From Hibiscus mutabilis (lineage: Eukaryota; Streptophyta; Magnoliopsida; Malvales; Malvaceae): a DNA stretch of 64,000 bases. The notes below the pieces were generated by a model. The model ran no database searches. It had not been told where the DNA came from and worked only from the letters and a program-made list of their open reading frames with translations. Where the stretch lies: contig CM033721.1 in NCBI GenBank assembly GCA_019671005.1, positions 53,326,364 through 53,390,363 of the forward strand, in the 5' to 3' direction. This document shows positions 1 to 10,739 of the stretch, in pieces. Position numbers and translations under genes: made by a program. Numbering within the stretch: the first letter of the stretch is position 1; each line of letters begins with the position of its first letter.

Positions 1-1295
1 AGAGTAGCGCAATCTTGGATTTGGAAGCCTTCAATCAAGTTGTTGCAAGAACTAGGAGCTCTAGACTCAATCAAGGAAGTTTGGGCTGATCTAAAAATTC
101 AAGAGAAAAGAGAAGGGATTTTCTTGAAATTTTCAAATTCAAGGCTGGAAATTTAAAGAAAGAAAGACAAGATGAAGGATTATATGATAAGAAATAAGAA
201 TATAAAAAAAGATTAAAAGAGATTGAGAAAGAGATAAGTAAAACAAATCTGAAAATTCCAGCTTTGTTTATGGAATTATGGAAGGTGGTGTGAAAGTTGA
301 AGATGGCTTGCGAATTGTTGATGTTGTTTTGTCCTCGGCACCCTCTTAGACTCAATTATCTAAGCAAACAACCTCAAGCGGCTCTAACCCACCCTCCTAG
401 ACGCAATTATCTAGGCAAGCAAGAGTGTGAAAATGATCTCCCTCACAAGAACTCGTCGAACTTATGTTGAAGAAGACTTCAAAGGCACAAGTAATCAGCA
501 CTTGCAAAAACAAACTCACTAAATATTTCATAAATCAAAGAAAATATGTGTTACAGTGATGGAGGCTTCATCCTTTTATAGGTGAAGGATAGACAAAGTA
601 ATTTAACTTCTACTAAAACAAGGAAAACATAATCTAATTAAAAATAATAATAAAATAACAGCCTTTAAACTCCTTGTGCTTGTGTGGCAAGGGATAGGGT
701 GATAAGGCAAGTGATAAGCTGATAAGGGCTGGTTGCTTGGGCAGCAAGTAAACTTGATGAAGGCTGGTTTGCTTGGGCATCAAGTAATAGGCTGATAAGC
801 GTTGTTTTGATCGGGCAGCAAGTAAAAGTTGATAGGGCCTTTATTTGGACGAATTTAAGGGTATTTGGGCTGGTTTAGATGATAAGAAATTGGTTCTTGG
901 GCAAGGAAGCATGCGTGGGCTGTTTTAAAAGCTAACTAGGCCTAAAAACACTTGTAAATCCTAATTTGGGCTAAAAATAAAAATCTGACCTAATCTTTTA
1001 TAGTAACAAGTATTGGGTCTAATTACAATAAAATGGCTAATTAATGGACATCTAAAGGCTCATGGATATCCATATCCAAAGGTGCAGCAAGTTGAGTTTT
1101 TGTGACCCAATTATTCTTGAAGGATGTTAAGTGTGGACTTCCTTCAAGAAATTCTTCTTTCTTCATGGCAGCTTGTAATCATTTGCTTACGAATTCAGCT
1201 TGTCCTTGATTAGCTTAGACTTGGCTTGGGTTATTGGGCCAAGTGGAAAAGTAAGTCCATCTTGTCCTTGGAATTGCCTTGTGGTACATGTATCA
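1..1295 (-). mobile_element. LTR of A-related family (variant A'), left edge outside window
   Basis: The sequence from position 1 matches the U5 side of the family A LTR (compare 38073 onward and 41674 onward); only the first four bases of the terminus, TGAT, lie outside the window. After about 720 it departs from family A and carries different U3 sequence, ending in TACATGTATCA at 1295. That end abuts reverse-transcriptase sequence of E1 inside an RRFV motif, so the LTR inserted into E1 pol. The right flank is CCTTC (1296-1300); the matching left TSD is outside the window. No internal coding sequence is seen, so this is a solo LTR or one end of an element. Confidence 0.8.
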
Positions 1296-2030
1296 CCTTC
1301 ACAAATCTTCTACAGTATCCGGCTAAGCCGAGGAAGCTTCTAACTTCTCCAATATTATTTGGTGGCTTCCAATCAACAATAGACTGAATTTTCTTCGGAT
1401 CAACCTTAATACCTTCTACAGATATTACATGTCCTAGGAAAGATATTTTCAGAAGCCAAAATTCACATTTGTTAAATTTTGCATACACATGTTTATCTCG
1501 AAGAGTTTGCAATACAATTCCCAAATGATTTGAATGTTCTTCCTTCTTGAATAAACAAGGATGTCATCTATGAAGACTACAACAAACTTGTCTAAGTAAG
1601 GTTTGAAAACCCGGTTCATAAGATCCATGAAGGCTGCAGGGGCATTAGTTAAGCCGAAAGGCATCATTAAAAATTCATAGTGACCATACCGGGTTCGAAA
1701 AGTAGTTTTTGGAACATCATCTTCCTTAACTCTCATTTGATAATATCTCGTTCGGATATTGATTTTAGAAAATATCGTGGCATCTTTCAATTGATCAAAC
1801 AAGTCTTCAATTCTTGGCAAGGGATATTTGTTCTTGATAGTGAGCAGATTTAGCTGTTGATAATCAATGCAGAGTCTCATCGATCCATCTTTCTTTTTTA
1901 CAAATAAAACCAGGGCTCGCTAAGGAGAAGAACTGGGTCTAATAAAGCCCTTATCTTGAAGCTCTTGGAATTGACTCTTGAGTTCCTAAAGTTCGGCAGG
2001 GGCCATTCAATAGGGCGTGATGGAAACTGA
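1296..2030 (-). pseudogene. E1 reverse transcriptase, truncated and frameshifted
   Basis: Minus-strand translation gives a recognisable Ty3/gypsy reverse transcriptase: MRLCIDYQQLN, then PLPRIEDLFDQL, MPFGLTNAPAAFMDLMNR, and the catalytic motif as FIDD in VVVFIDDILVYS. A frameshift near 1520-1560 moves the frame to the segment with FLGHVISVEGIKVDPKK and VRSFLGLAGYCRRFVK. There the A' LTR interrupts it, so the connection domain end and RNase H are missing. The N-terminal part (about 1900-2030) is in yet another frame with stops. It cannot make an active enzyme. Confidence 0.9.
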
Positions 2031-2084
2031 TGTAGATCCCGGTTGAACTTTGATTCCGAATTCTACTTCTTCGGTTGGAGGTAA

Positions 2085-2600
2085 TCATGGCAATTCCTCG
2101 AGAAAAACATCAGGAAATTCAGATACAGATAGAATGGATTCAAGGGACAAGGTGGATTCATTCAAATTAGATATAGGAGCAAAGGTAGCCTTTGGTTCGA
2201 ATAGTTTCTTGCTTAGCAAGGTAATGGATTCTTTCCCTAAACCATGAAGATACAAACGTTTCTTATTACAATCTACCCAAGCTTTGTGTTTTCCCAACCA
2301 ATATAAGTCTAAAATGAGATCAAAATCAAAGAACGGTAAGGCTAAATGATCAACAGGAAAAGGTATGCTTTGAATGTACAAAGAACAATTTTCTACAAAT
2401 TTGATTTGCTTTCACTCTATCACCAATAGGGTTTGTAGCTACTAATTCATTACGGGTGGGTTCAAGCTTTAGATTTAACCTTTTAATCAATGGTAAGCTT
2501 ATAAAAGAATGGGTTGAACCCGAATCAAAGAGAGCATAAACAGGTTGTGAACCAAGGTAAGTTGTACCTGCAATTACTTCAGGTGATTCCTCATCCTTTC
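2085..2600 (-). pseudogene. E1 aspartic protease and protease-RT linker
   Basis: Minus-strand translation shows the retropepsin active-site motif ALFDSGSTHSFI around 2500-2535. Downstream are LALPFFDFDLILDLYWLGKHKAWVDC and FPDVFLEELP, the usual linker between protease and reverse transcriptase in plant gypsy elements. The piece 2085-2381 is open; the active-site segment lies in a different frame beyond a break near 2390-2410. The normal role is to cut the Gag-Pol polyprotein in the virus-like particle. It is broken here. Confidence 0.85.
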
Positions 2601-2778
2601 AGCCACGGATATGATAGACTCGAGCTAGGGCCCGAGACTCTTGATAAATAGCATTTGATCCTTGTCATTTGCTATTGGTGAAATTTTCGGAATTAGCTTG
2701 TTTTGGCCCTTTCCCCCTAGGAGATTGGTTTTGGTTTGAGCCCTTAGATACATGTGAAGGCAACTTGTTCAGGTTTTG

Positions 2779-3870
2779 AGGACAATCTTTAACATAATGT
2801 GTTGCTTCTCCACACAAGTAGCAAGCATTAGTCAACTTTCTGCATTGTCCCGTATGATTTTTCTAACAGATTTTACAAGCAGGGATTTGAGTCTCCCTTC
2901 ATGTATTCCCGGTGCTATACAGGGACACTGAAGGTGTAAATGTTTTAGCCACTGATTGAGGCTTAGGTATATAATTGCCCTTTGAGTAATTGCTATAATT
3001 GGAAGAGTTTCCTCTATTTTTTCTGTTTCTTATTCTACCAATGAGATTTGTGGTCTTCCCTTGACCTTTTATCACCCTGGGATTGGTTTTCTTTTCTTTT
3101 CCCAGAAGTCTTCATCTTAGCCTCAGTAGCTATGGCTTGGTTGACCAAATCTTGGAAATCGGTAATCCCCAAAGTAGTGAACATGGGGCCTAACTCATCT
3201 TTGAGTCCATCTATGAACATTCTACATTTATCTTCCTCCTTCTTTATAAATTCAAACCCGTACTTGCAATATTTGCAAAATTCATTCACATACTGCTCGA
3301 TTGGTTTGCCTCCTTGCTTCAGATACAAGAATTTCTTCTTACGTTCAGCAAGATACTGATCACTGATATATTTCTTTTTGAACTCCTTAACGAAAAATTC
3401 CTAAGTAACAGTCTCCTCCGTGTGCTATAAGAATGGTAGTTTCCCACCAGTTAAGTGCTTCCTCAGCCAACAAGGTCACTGCACACTCCAATTTATGTTC
3501 ATCTGAACATTGTAATTACTTAGTTAAGATTCTTGTTGTAGCTTCCAACAAATGTTCAGCTTCCTCCAACCTTTCTTCACTTGCTCTAGTGAAGGTATAG
3601 GCTCGATGTTGAGCTAGCATGTCGATTGGGGCTCTTACTGGTTTCTCTACTAGAGAATCTGGAAGGGTTGGAGGATTCTGTCTCATAGAGACAACCATTT
3701 GATCAAACATCTCCTTTAGACTGGAGAAGCATTCCCGTTGTATGGGATGGATTGCAGGAACTTCCTGCTGAACTTGTTGAGGTTTGATAGGCTTTTGAGG
3801 ATTTTGATTCATCCTCACACTTCCTCCTTCATTGGAGGAGCCGGTTGGACTTTCATTGTTTTAGACATTC
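2779..3870 (-). pseudogene. E1 Gag with two zinc knuckles
   Basis: The Gag capsid region is visible in 3516-3818 (PIQRECFSSLKEMFDQMVVS; LAQHRAYTFTRASEERLEEAE) and 3035-3328 (MYLKQGGKPIEQYVNEFCKY; FIDGLKDELGPMFTTLGI). These are typical of the retrotransposon gag domain in Tekay-type elements. Between them (3330-3510) the frame is broken. Toward the C terminus two CCHC knuckles can be read at about 2779-2880: CKIC-KNHTGQC, carrying a stop, and an intact CYLCGEATHYVKDC. The likely start codon is near 3868. The protein would coat the RNA and form the particle. Confidence 0.85.
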
Positions 3871-3995
3871 TATAATAAGAATAAGAGAGCTTGATCAAAT
3901 CAAAGTCACAAAGAATATCTAATTAACTCCTAGGTGGCACTAAAGTCATAAATAACAATACAATCATAAAATGGCCAAGAATCATGCAACCTTTA

Positions 3996-5710
3996 TGATA
4001 TGAACGTCAATGGCAAAGACCCAGAGAAGTACCCAGGTGGCCCCATTACTCGAGCAAGGGCCAAGGAGTTCCAAGCAGCCATGGAAAATATGTTTACATC
4101 AAGCTTGGGACGTGAGAAAGAAGAAATAATAAGGGAGGAACACTTTACTTTGCTTATGCATGAATTTGCATGAGTATTTAAAGTTTGCATAACATTCATT
4201 GCATTCAATAAACATGTTGTTCATTAAAGCATGCGTTGCATTTAAACATGTAGTTCATTTAGTTATACACTTCATTTAACTAAGTAGTTCATTGATTAAA
4301 CTAGTTCATTCAAGATTATTAGTTCATTGAATAAAGTTAGTTCATTAATTAAACTAGTTCATTCATCAAACTAGCTCATTTATTAAACTAACTCTTAATT
4401 GTTTACATGCATGTTTTCAATTAAAGATTGAATAAAGTTTACCTTTGTGTCTAGGTGCATGAGGGAAGATGAACGGTTTTACCAGATGCAAGAATATCAG
4501 CAGAATGTCTTCCAATTCTGGATGCGATACAGACGTGTTTGGATCCAGAAATCAATTGGACGTTATTCCTCCATCTCTTAGCTTTCCAATGCCTTTTGAA
4601 TCACCTCAATCCGATATCGGGAGCTTGAGATACGAATGATTTACTGAAGACAGTGCAGGCTGAAATTTTTATTACGGGAATTTTATGCATGGATGATTTG
4701 AATGAATTTGAGCCAAGGAAGAGTTCTTTCATCTTCTACCAAGAGACAAGCAATTGATGGCCATCTTAATTCAGCAAATTCAAGGCATTCAAGGTTGATG
4801 TTATCACCATTCAAGTGGGGGTTTCAAAATTCATTGAGGAGACATGAAATGAAGGCTGGATGAAACTCACCTTTTATGACATTCAAGTCATATTAATCAG
4901 CTTGGAAGATGAAGAGTTGCACTTAAACTGGACAGCAAGGATGTCTACATTCATCCTTGTCCACATTCATCCCCTTTCTCTTCATATGATAGCAAAACAA
5001 GGCAGCCCAAGAGTCCTTCTTAATTTGGACGAAAATATGACTAAATTCAACCTCAATTTGTCTAAACTAATCATCTTTGAAGATGAGAAGAAAGGACAAA
5101 GCATTCATGTGTATTCAAGTGCATTAAGATGAGCATTCATCTTTCTTGTAACACCTTTTCATATTCTGCCTACTTCTACTATAAATAGGCATCTTTAGGA
5201 TCATTGTAAGACACACTTTTGAATATATAAAACATCTTTGAAAGATTGCTTTCATTCTTGTTCTCTTGTGGAACTTTATCGGCTTCAAGTTAGTCTTGTA
5301 GTCTTCATCCATTTCCCTTTTGTTATAGCGTTGGTTCCTAGCTCATCTATAGCTAGTGGGTCACGTTCCATATCCTACCACTTCATTTCCACTTTATTAT
5401 ATTGCTGGTTCCTAACTCTTTATAGTTAGGGGTCACAATCCATCCTTTGAATTTCTTCATCTTAACGCCAACACCCCATCATCTTCACCTACATTTTCAT
5501 CTTTTTTTTTCCATAATCACAACTATCACTCTTCCTACACCCCTTCTACATATCTTTCATCCCATTATTTCTATTTCTTATTTATCTATTTCTACTTACA
5601 TTGTTGTTTGAGTAATTTCAGAATACATTCAAAGCACTGCAGAGTTCTTACTAGAATCACGATCGGGCATTCATATATATGATTCAAAACTCATAGTCGA
5701 GATCATATCA
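3996..5710 (+). repeat. C 5' LTR
   Basis: It starts TGATATGAACGTC and ends GATCATATCA. It has 1715 bp against 1721 bp in the 3' copy, the difference being homopolymer lengths. A likely TATA box, TATAAATA, is at 5180-5187. The first about 180 bp repeat the C-terminal integrase coding tail that in the 3' copy is continuous with pol. A short-period stretch rich in TTCATT/TTAA words occupies about 4190-4440. Confidence 0.95.
5180..5187 (+). promoter_or_regulatory. Putative TATA box in C 5' LTR
   Basis: TATAAATA lies in the context ACTATAAATAGGC, about 530 bp before the LTR end. The identical sequence in the 3' LTR is at 11746-11753. It is assigned by motif and position only. Confidence 0.6.
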
Positions 5711-5712
5711 TT

Positions 5713-5724
5713 TGGTATCAGAGC
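5713..5724 (+). other. C primer binding site (tRNA-iMet)
   Basis: TGGTATCAGAGC, two bases after the 5' LTR end, is complementary to the 3' end of plant initiator tRNA-Met including CCA. It is the start point for minus-strand DNA synthesis. Elements A and B have the same two-base TT spacer and a related site. Confidence 0.9.
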
Positions 5725-6170
5725 CTAGACGATTCAGTAAGCGTATTATTTCTCTCTCTCCCGGGTTAGTAAAAAAAAATCAAAAAAAAAATCAAAAAAA
5801 ATCTTAAAGAGGGAGGGAGCAGTCTATTCTTGTTTAAAAAAATTACAATACATCATTTCTTATTGCTGAATTACAAATTCCTTTACCTATTCTTAGTAAT
5901 TCTTTCTTTTTGAAGCCATTATCCTTTTATTATTCATCATTCTCCTACCAAGCTAGAATTGTTTCAGCCGAAGTCCACGAGACACTTGTAAGCCTTGAGG
6001 AAGTTCCCAAAAGGACTTGAAAATAAAGCACGAGTGGTAAAAGGCATGAGTGTGCATTAAGGGGAAAAGCCTAACCCGAGTGAAACACGAGTGTGAGTGC
6101 ATTTTCTTTGGAGTGGAAAGGTGAGATTTTGTGTTAGTAAGGTTTAATTTCTTTTGTTTCTTTATCTAAC

Positions 6171-7108
6171 ATGTCACAAAGATCTGGTCATAGTGGTGAA
6201 GGAGTTCCCAATTTGCAAAATCAGGCTATGCTTCAAGCAATGGCCAAAATGATCCAAGAGCAATTGGAGCCCCTAATTGAGCGAATAGACCAGCTTGAAA
6301 TTTCACAAGCTAATCAGGGTAATGAGGAGTATCTGAAGAAGTTGAAGTAGATGATGTGCAAGATCAAGTATCCCAACATAGCATGGTACAACAAGGCCAG
6401 AGAGCTCGACCACGAGTAGACGATAATCTCAGCAACATCAAGATTACCATTCCTCCTTTTCAAGGAAGAACGGATCCTGAAACCTATTTTGCATGGGAAA
6501 AGAAGGTTGAGCACATTTTTGAGTGCCATAACTATTCAGAGCTTAAAAGGTAAAACTCGCTGCCATTGAGTTTACGGATTATGCACTAATATGGTGGGAT
6601 CAATTGACATCAAGTAGGAGACGCAATGGAGAACATCCTATCACTACATGGGATGAAATGAAAGCGGTGATGCGAAGGCGATTCATTCCAACCCACTACC
6701 ATCGAGTTATTCAACCGTCTTCAAAATCTTTCACAAGGTAACCGAAGTGTTGAAGATTACTACAAAGAGATGGAGGTGTCCATGATTCGAGCCAACATCG
6801 ACGAGGATCGAGAAGCCACAATGGCAAGATTCCTAGCGGGACTAAATCCGGACATTGCGAACGTGGTCGAGTTGCAACATTATGTGGAGATGGAAGACAT
6901 GGTGCATATGGCCATGAAAGTGGAAAAACAGCTCAAAAGAAAGGGTGCCACACGATCTTATGGGAGTTCAACATCAAAATGGGGGCAAAGTTCATACAAG
7001 AAGACTCCTCCATTACCGTCCCACGAAAAAGGAGGACCACCGAAAGGAAGTAAGCCCATTGCGAAACCAGCAAGGGTAAGACTACCGCTACTCCAAATCG
7101 TTCCGTGA
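6171..7108 (+). pseudogene. C Gag, frameshifted
   Basis: The probable start is ATG at 6171 (MSQRSGHSGEG), 446 bp after the primer site. The frame shifts near 6330, again near 6550 (a stop right after HNYSELKR) and near 6705. The segments read NIKITIPPFQGRTDPETYFA, WEKKVEHIFECHNYS, then after the shifts TTWDEMKAVMRRR and VEDYYKEMEVSMIRANIDED. This is the retrotransposon gag capsid domain, followed by a basic region rich in K, S and G. A second copy of this Gag (59187-59945, minus strand) is open across the middle two sites, which confirms that those two are real indels here. Role: capsid of the virus-like particle. Confidence 0.9.
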
Positions 7109-7697
7109 CATACAATGTTTTAAGTGTTTGGGGCGTGGACACATTGCAAGCCAATGTCCGAACCGCAACACCATGCTTCTTCGAGATGATGGAGAAGTTG
7201 AATCGGAACAAGAAGAGGATGAGAATGAAGATGTTGCCATCGAAGAAGAAGAATTAGAGTATGGCGTGGAAGGAGAGGTTCTTGTTGTCAAAAGAAGCCT
7301 AAACGTACAATCCGTTGGAGGAAATGAACAACGAGAAAATATCTTCCATACTCGTTGCCATGTTGGAGGAAAGGTATGCTTTGTTATTATTGATGGTGGT
7401 AGTTGCACTAATGTTGCTAGTACCTTAATGGTAGATACACTTGGCTTGGCAACAACAAAGCATCCACAACTTTATAAGCTACAATGGCTCAACGATGGAG
7501 GAGAACTCAAGGTGACCAAACAAGTTCGAATTGTTTTCTCTATTGGGAAGTACAAAGACGAGGTATTATGCGATGTCGTTCCAATGCACATAAGCCATTT
7601 ATTACTTGGAAGGCCTTGGCAATTTGATAGGCGAGTGATCCATGACGGGTATACCAACCGGTATCGTTCACCCATGAAACAAAGAAGATCACTTTAG
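7109..7697 (+). pseudogene. C zinc knuckle and aspartic protease
   Basis: CFKCLGRGHIASQC is a CX2CX4HX4C knuckle at about 7110-7155. It is followed by an acidic linker (repeated E and D) and then by the protease with active site FVIIDGGSCTNVAS (D-G-G-S rather than D-S-G/D-T-G) near 7383-7425. The C-terminal flap/helix region contains MHISHLLLGRPWQFDRRVIH, typical of this group. The reading frame 7128-7697 is open, but the join to Gag upstream is out of frame and it ends before the RT. The DGGS form is common in plant chromoviruses, so it is not evidence of inactivity. Confidence 0.88.
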
Positions 7698-7925
7698 CCC
7701 CACTTTCTCCAAAACAAATACATGAAGACCAAATTTTATTGAGAGGAAAAATTGAAAAAGCCAAAAGAGAGAGACCAAAATGGAGGTAAAAGCAAAGGAG
7801 TGTGATCAAAATGAGGGAAGGAAAATCAGCATTCTTTCTAAAGAGAGAGTTGAAAAAGAGTTTAATGACATCAAAGGAAGCACTTGTGCTCATGTACAAG
7901 GAAAATTTCTTGAATACTAACTACC

Positions 7926-9290
7926 TTGATCAAAATTTGCCTGCTTTTGTTGTGTCTTTATTGCAGGAGTTTGATGACCTATTTCGGAGGAAATACCAAG
8001 TGGGCTGCCACCTATTCGTGGCATAGAACATCAAATAGACTTTGTTCCCGGAGCCGTCATTCCAAACCGACCAGCGTGCGAAGCAACCCCGAAGAAACTA
8101 AGGAGTTGCAAAGGCAAGTATCTGAGTTGATGTCAAAAGGCTACGTGAGGGAAAGCCTTAGCCCATGTGCCGTGCGGTTCTACTTGTGCCAAAGAAGGAT
8201 GGAACTTGGCGCATGTGTGGACTGCCGAGCGGTAAACAAAATTACGGTAATAGTATCGTCACCCTATTCCTCGCTTAGATGACATGTTAGATGAGCTTAG
8301 TGGTTCTAACCTCTTTTCCAAGATTGATCTTAAAAGTGGTTACCACCAAATACGAATGCGGGAAGGTGATGAGTGGAAAACAACATTCAAAACTAAGCAA
8401 GGCCTTTATGAGTGGTTGGTTATGCCTTTTGGCTTAACTAATGCTCCAAGCACGTTTATGAGGTTAATGAATCATGTTCTTAGGCCATTCTTGGGTAAGT
8501 TTTGTGTGGTTTACTTTGATGACATTCTAATCTATAGTAAAACCATGGAAGAACATGTTCAACATTTAAGGTCAGTTTTGCTAGTTTTGAGGAAGGAAAA
8601 ACTGTTTGCTAACTTACAAAAATGTACATTTTGTACTGACAGGGTTGTTTTCCTAGGTTTCGTTGTGAGTTCTGAAGGCTTGGAGGTGGACAAAGAGAAG
8701 CTTAAAGCCATTGAAGAGTGGCCACGACCAGCAAGCATTTCTCAAGTTAGGAGCTTCCATGGACTTGCAAGTTTTTATCGAAGATTCGTCCCCAACTTCA
8801 GCACCATAGCCGCCCCACTAACAAGTGTTATTAAGAAGAATTCTAAATTCTTTTGGGGGGAAGATCAAGAGAAGTCCTTTAATAGCATTAAAGATTGTTT
8901 AATACATGCCCCTTTACTTGCTCTACCTGATTTTAATCTAACTTTTGAAATTGAATGTGATGCATCAGGTGTAGGAATTGGAGCAGTTTTGTCTCAAGGT
9001 GGACGTCCTATAGCCTATTTCAGTGAAAAATTAAGTGGAGCTACGCTTAATTACCCTACCTATGACAAGGAGATGTATGCTCTTGTGAGGGCAATGGAAA
9101 CATGGCAACATTACCTTTGGCCTAAGGAGTTCATCATTCACACTGATCATGAGGCATTGAAACATATCCGGGGCAGCATAAACTCAACAAAAGGCATGCC
9201 AAATGGGTGGAGTTTCTTGAAACTTTCCCATATGTTATCAAGTACAAGAAAGGTAAGGAGAATATAGTTGCCGATGCATTGTCACGGAGG
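7926..9290 (+). pseudogene. C reverse transcriptase and RNase H, frameshifted
   Basis: The RT begins around 7926 in broken frames (NPEETKELQRQVSELMSKGY; CVDCRAVNKIT) and is open from 8284 to about 9190. It shows LFSKIDLKSGYHQIRM, MPFGLTNAPSTFMRLMNH and the catalytic YFDD at 8512-8523. RNase H follows with ECDASGVGIGAVLSQGGRPI, the conserved YDKEMYALVRA and HTDHEALKHI. A frameshift near 9190-9210 moves to a frame carrying GKENIVADALSRR. The 7698-7925 stretch is the protease-RT linker with several stops. The core RT domain is intact for about 300 codons, the longest open pol segment in the window. Confidence 0.92.
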
Positions 9291-9454
9291 TATATTCTTT
9301 TAAACACTTTGGAATCTAAGTTATTGGGTTTTGTTTTTATTAAAGACTTATATGTCTCTGACTCTGATTTTGGAGAGATTTACAAAGCTTGTGAGAAAGG
9401 GTCAATTGAAAAATACTATAAGCATGATGGTTTCCTATTTAAGGAAGGAAGACT

Positions 9455-10739
9455 ATGCATCCCTCAAGGTTCCATCGTGAATTGCTAACTAAGGAAGCTC
9501 ATGGAGGAGGATTAATGGGACATTTTGGGATAGCAAAGACTTTGGCTATACTTCAAGAGCACCTATATTGGCCTAAAATGAAACGAGATGTGGAGAGGTT
9601 GTGTGAGCGATGCATCACTTGCAGGAAGGCCAAATCTAAAGTCATGCCACATGGACTTTACACACCACTACCCATACCGGAAGCACCATGGATGGATATT
9701 TCAATGGATTTTGTGCTAGGGCTTCCACGTACCAAGAATAACAAAGATTCCATCTTTGTAGTTGTGGATAGATTCTCCAAAATGGCTCATTTCATTCCCT
9801 GTAACAAAACTAATGATGCCTCACATATTGCTACTTTGTTTTTCAAGGAAATCTTAAGGTTACATGGCATACCAAGAACTATTGTGTCTGATCGGGATGT
9901 GAAGTTCTTAAGTCACTTTTTGAGAGCCCTATGGAGTAAGATTGGTACTAAGTTACTATTCTCCACCACTTGCCACCCTCAAACGGATGGCCAAACTGAA
10001 GTGGTGAACCGAGTACTTTCTATGTTACTTGATCCATCATTAGGAAGAATTTGAAAACATGGGAGGAGAGTTTACCACATGTGGAGTTTGCATACAACCG
10101 TTCGATCCATAGTACTACAGGGCGACGCCTTTTGAAGTGGTGTATGGATTCAATCCATTAACACCGATAGACTTGTTACCATTACCCGCTGATCAAATTG
10201 TGAATAAAGATGGACTTAATAAAGCTGAATTTGTTAAGAAGCTTCATCAACAAGTGCGGGAGAACATTGAAAACGAACCAAGCAATATGAGCAGCAAGCA
10301 AATAAGGGTCAAGCGAATTTCCTTTGAGCCAGGGGATTGGGTGTGGCTGCACATGAGGAAAGAAAGGTTCGGCTCAACGAAAGTCCAAATTAATGCCTCG
10401 GGAGATGGACCATTCCAAATAGTCAAGAAGATCAATGACAATGCCTATCAATTAGATCTTCCAGGTGAGTTTAATGTTAGTGCAACCTTCAATGTTGCTG
10501 ACCTATCTCCTTATGATGTATATGACGATTTGGGGACAAATCGACTTAAAGAGGGAGGGACTGATATGAACGTCAATGGCAAAGACCCAGAGAAGTACCC
10601 AGGTGGCCCCATTACTCGAGCAAGGGCCAAGGAGTTCCAAGCAGCCATGGAAAATATGTTTACATCAAGCTTGGGACGTGAGAAAGAAGAAATAATAAGG
10701 GAGGAACACTTTACTTTGCTTATGCATGAATTTGCATGA
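9455..10739 (+). pseudogene. C integrase, reading into the 3' LTR
   Basis: The N-terminal zinc site appears as HGGGLMGHFG followed by CERCITC. The catalytic core has all three acidic residues: Asp at 9707 (MDFVLGLP), Asp at 9890 (SDRDVKF) and Glu at 9998 (QTDGQTEVVNR), with exactly 35 residues between the second and third. A break occurs near 10050-10136. The C-terminal part 10137-10739 is open and holds a GPF-type module (GDGPFQIVKKINDNAYQLDL) and FNVADLSPYDVYDDLGTNR. It then continues across the polypurine tract into the LTR (PGGPITRARAKEFQAAMENM) to a stop at 10739. No chromodomain like that of E2 is seen. The LTR-overlapping tail is a feature described for CRM-type elements. Confidence 0.9.
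10548..10561 (+). other. C polypurine tract
   Basis: AAAGAGGGAGGGAC immediately precedes the 3' LTR start TGATATG. It is the expected primer for plus-strand DNA synthesis, and it also lies inside the integrase reading frame. Confidence 0.85.

Noticed and set aside
71..355. Recurrent open frames starting MSLRGCRGQNNINNSQ (also near 13664, 21804, 25913, 29531, 38209 and 41812)
   Set aside because: They are the same stretch of A/B LTRs repeated; each LTR copy reproduces it, with no sign of an independent gene.
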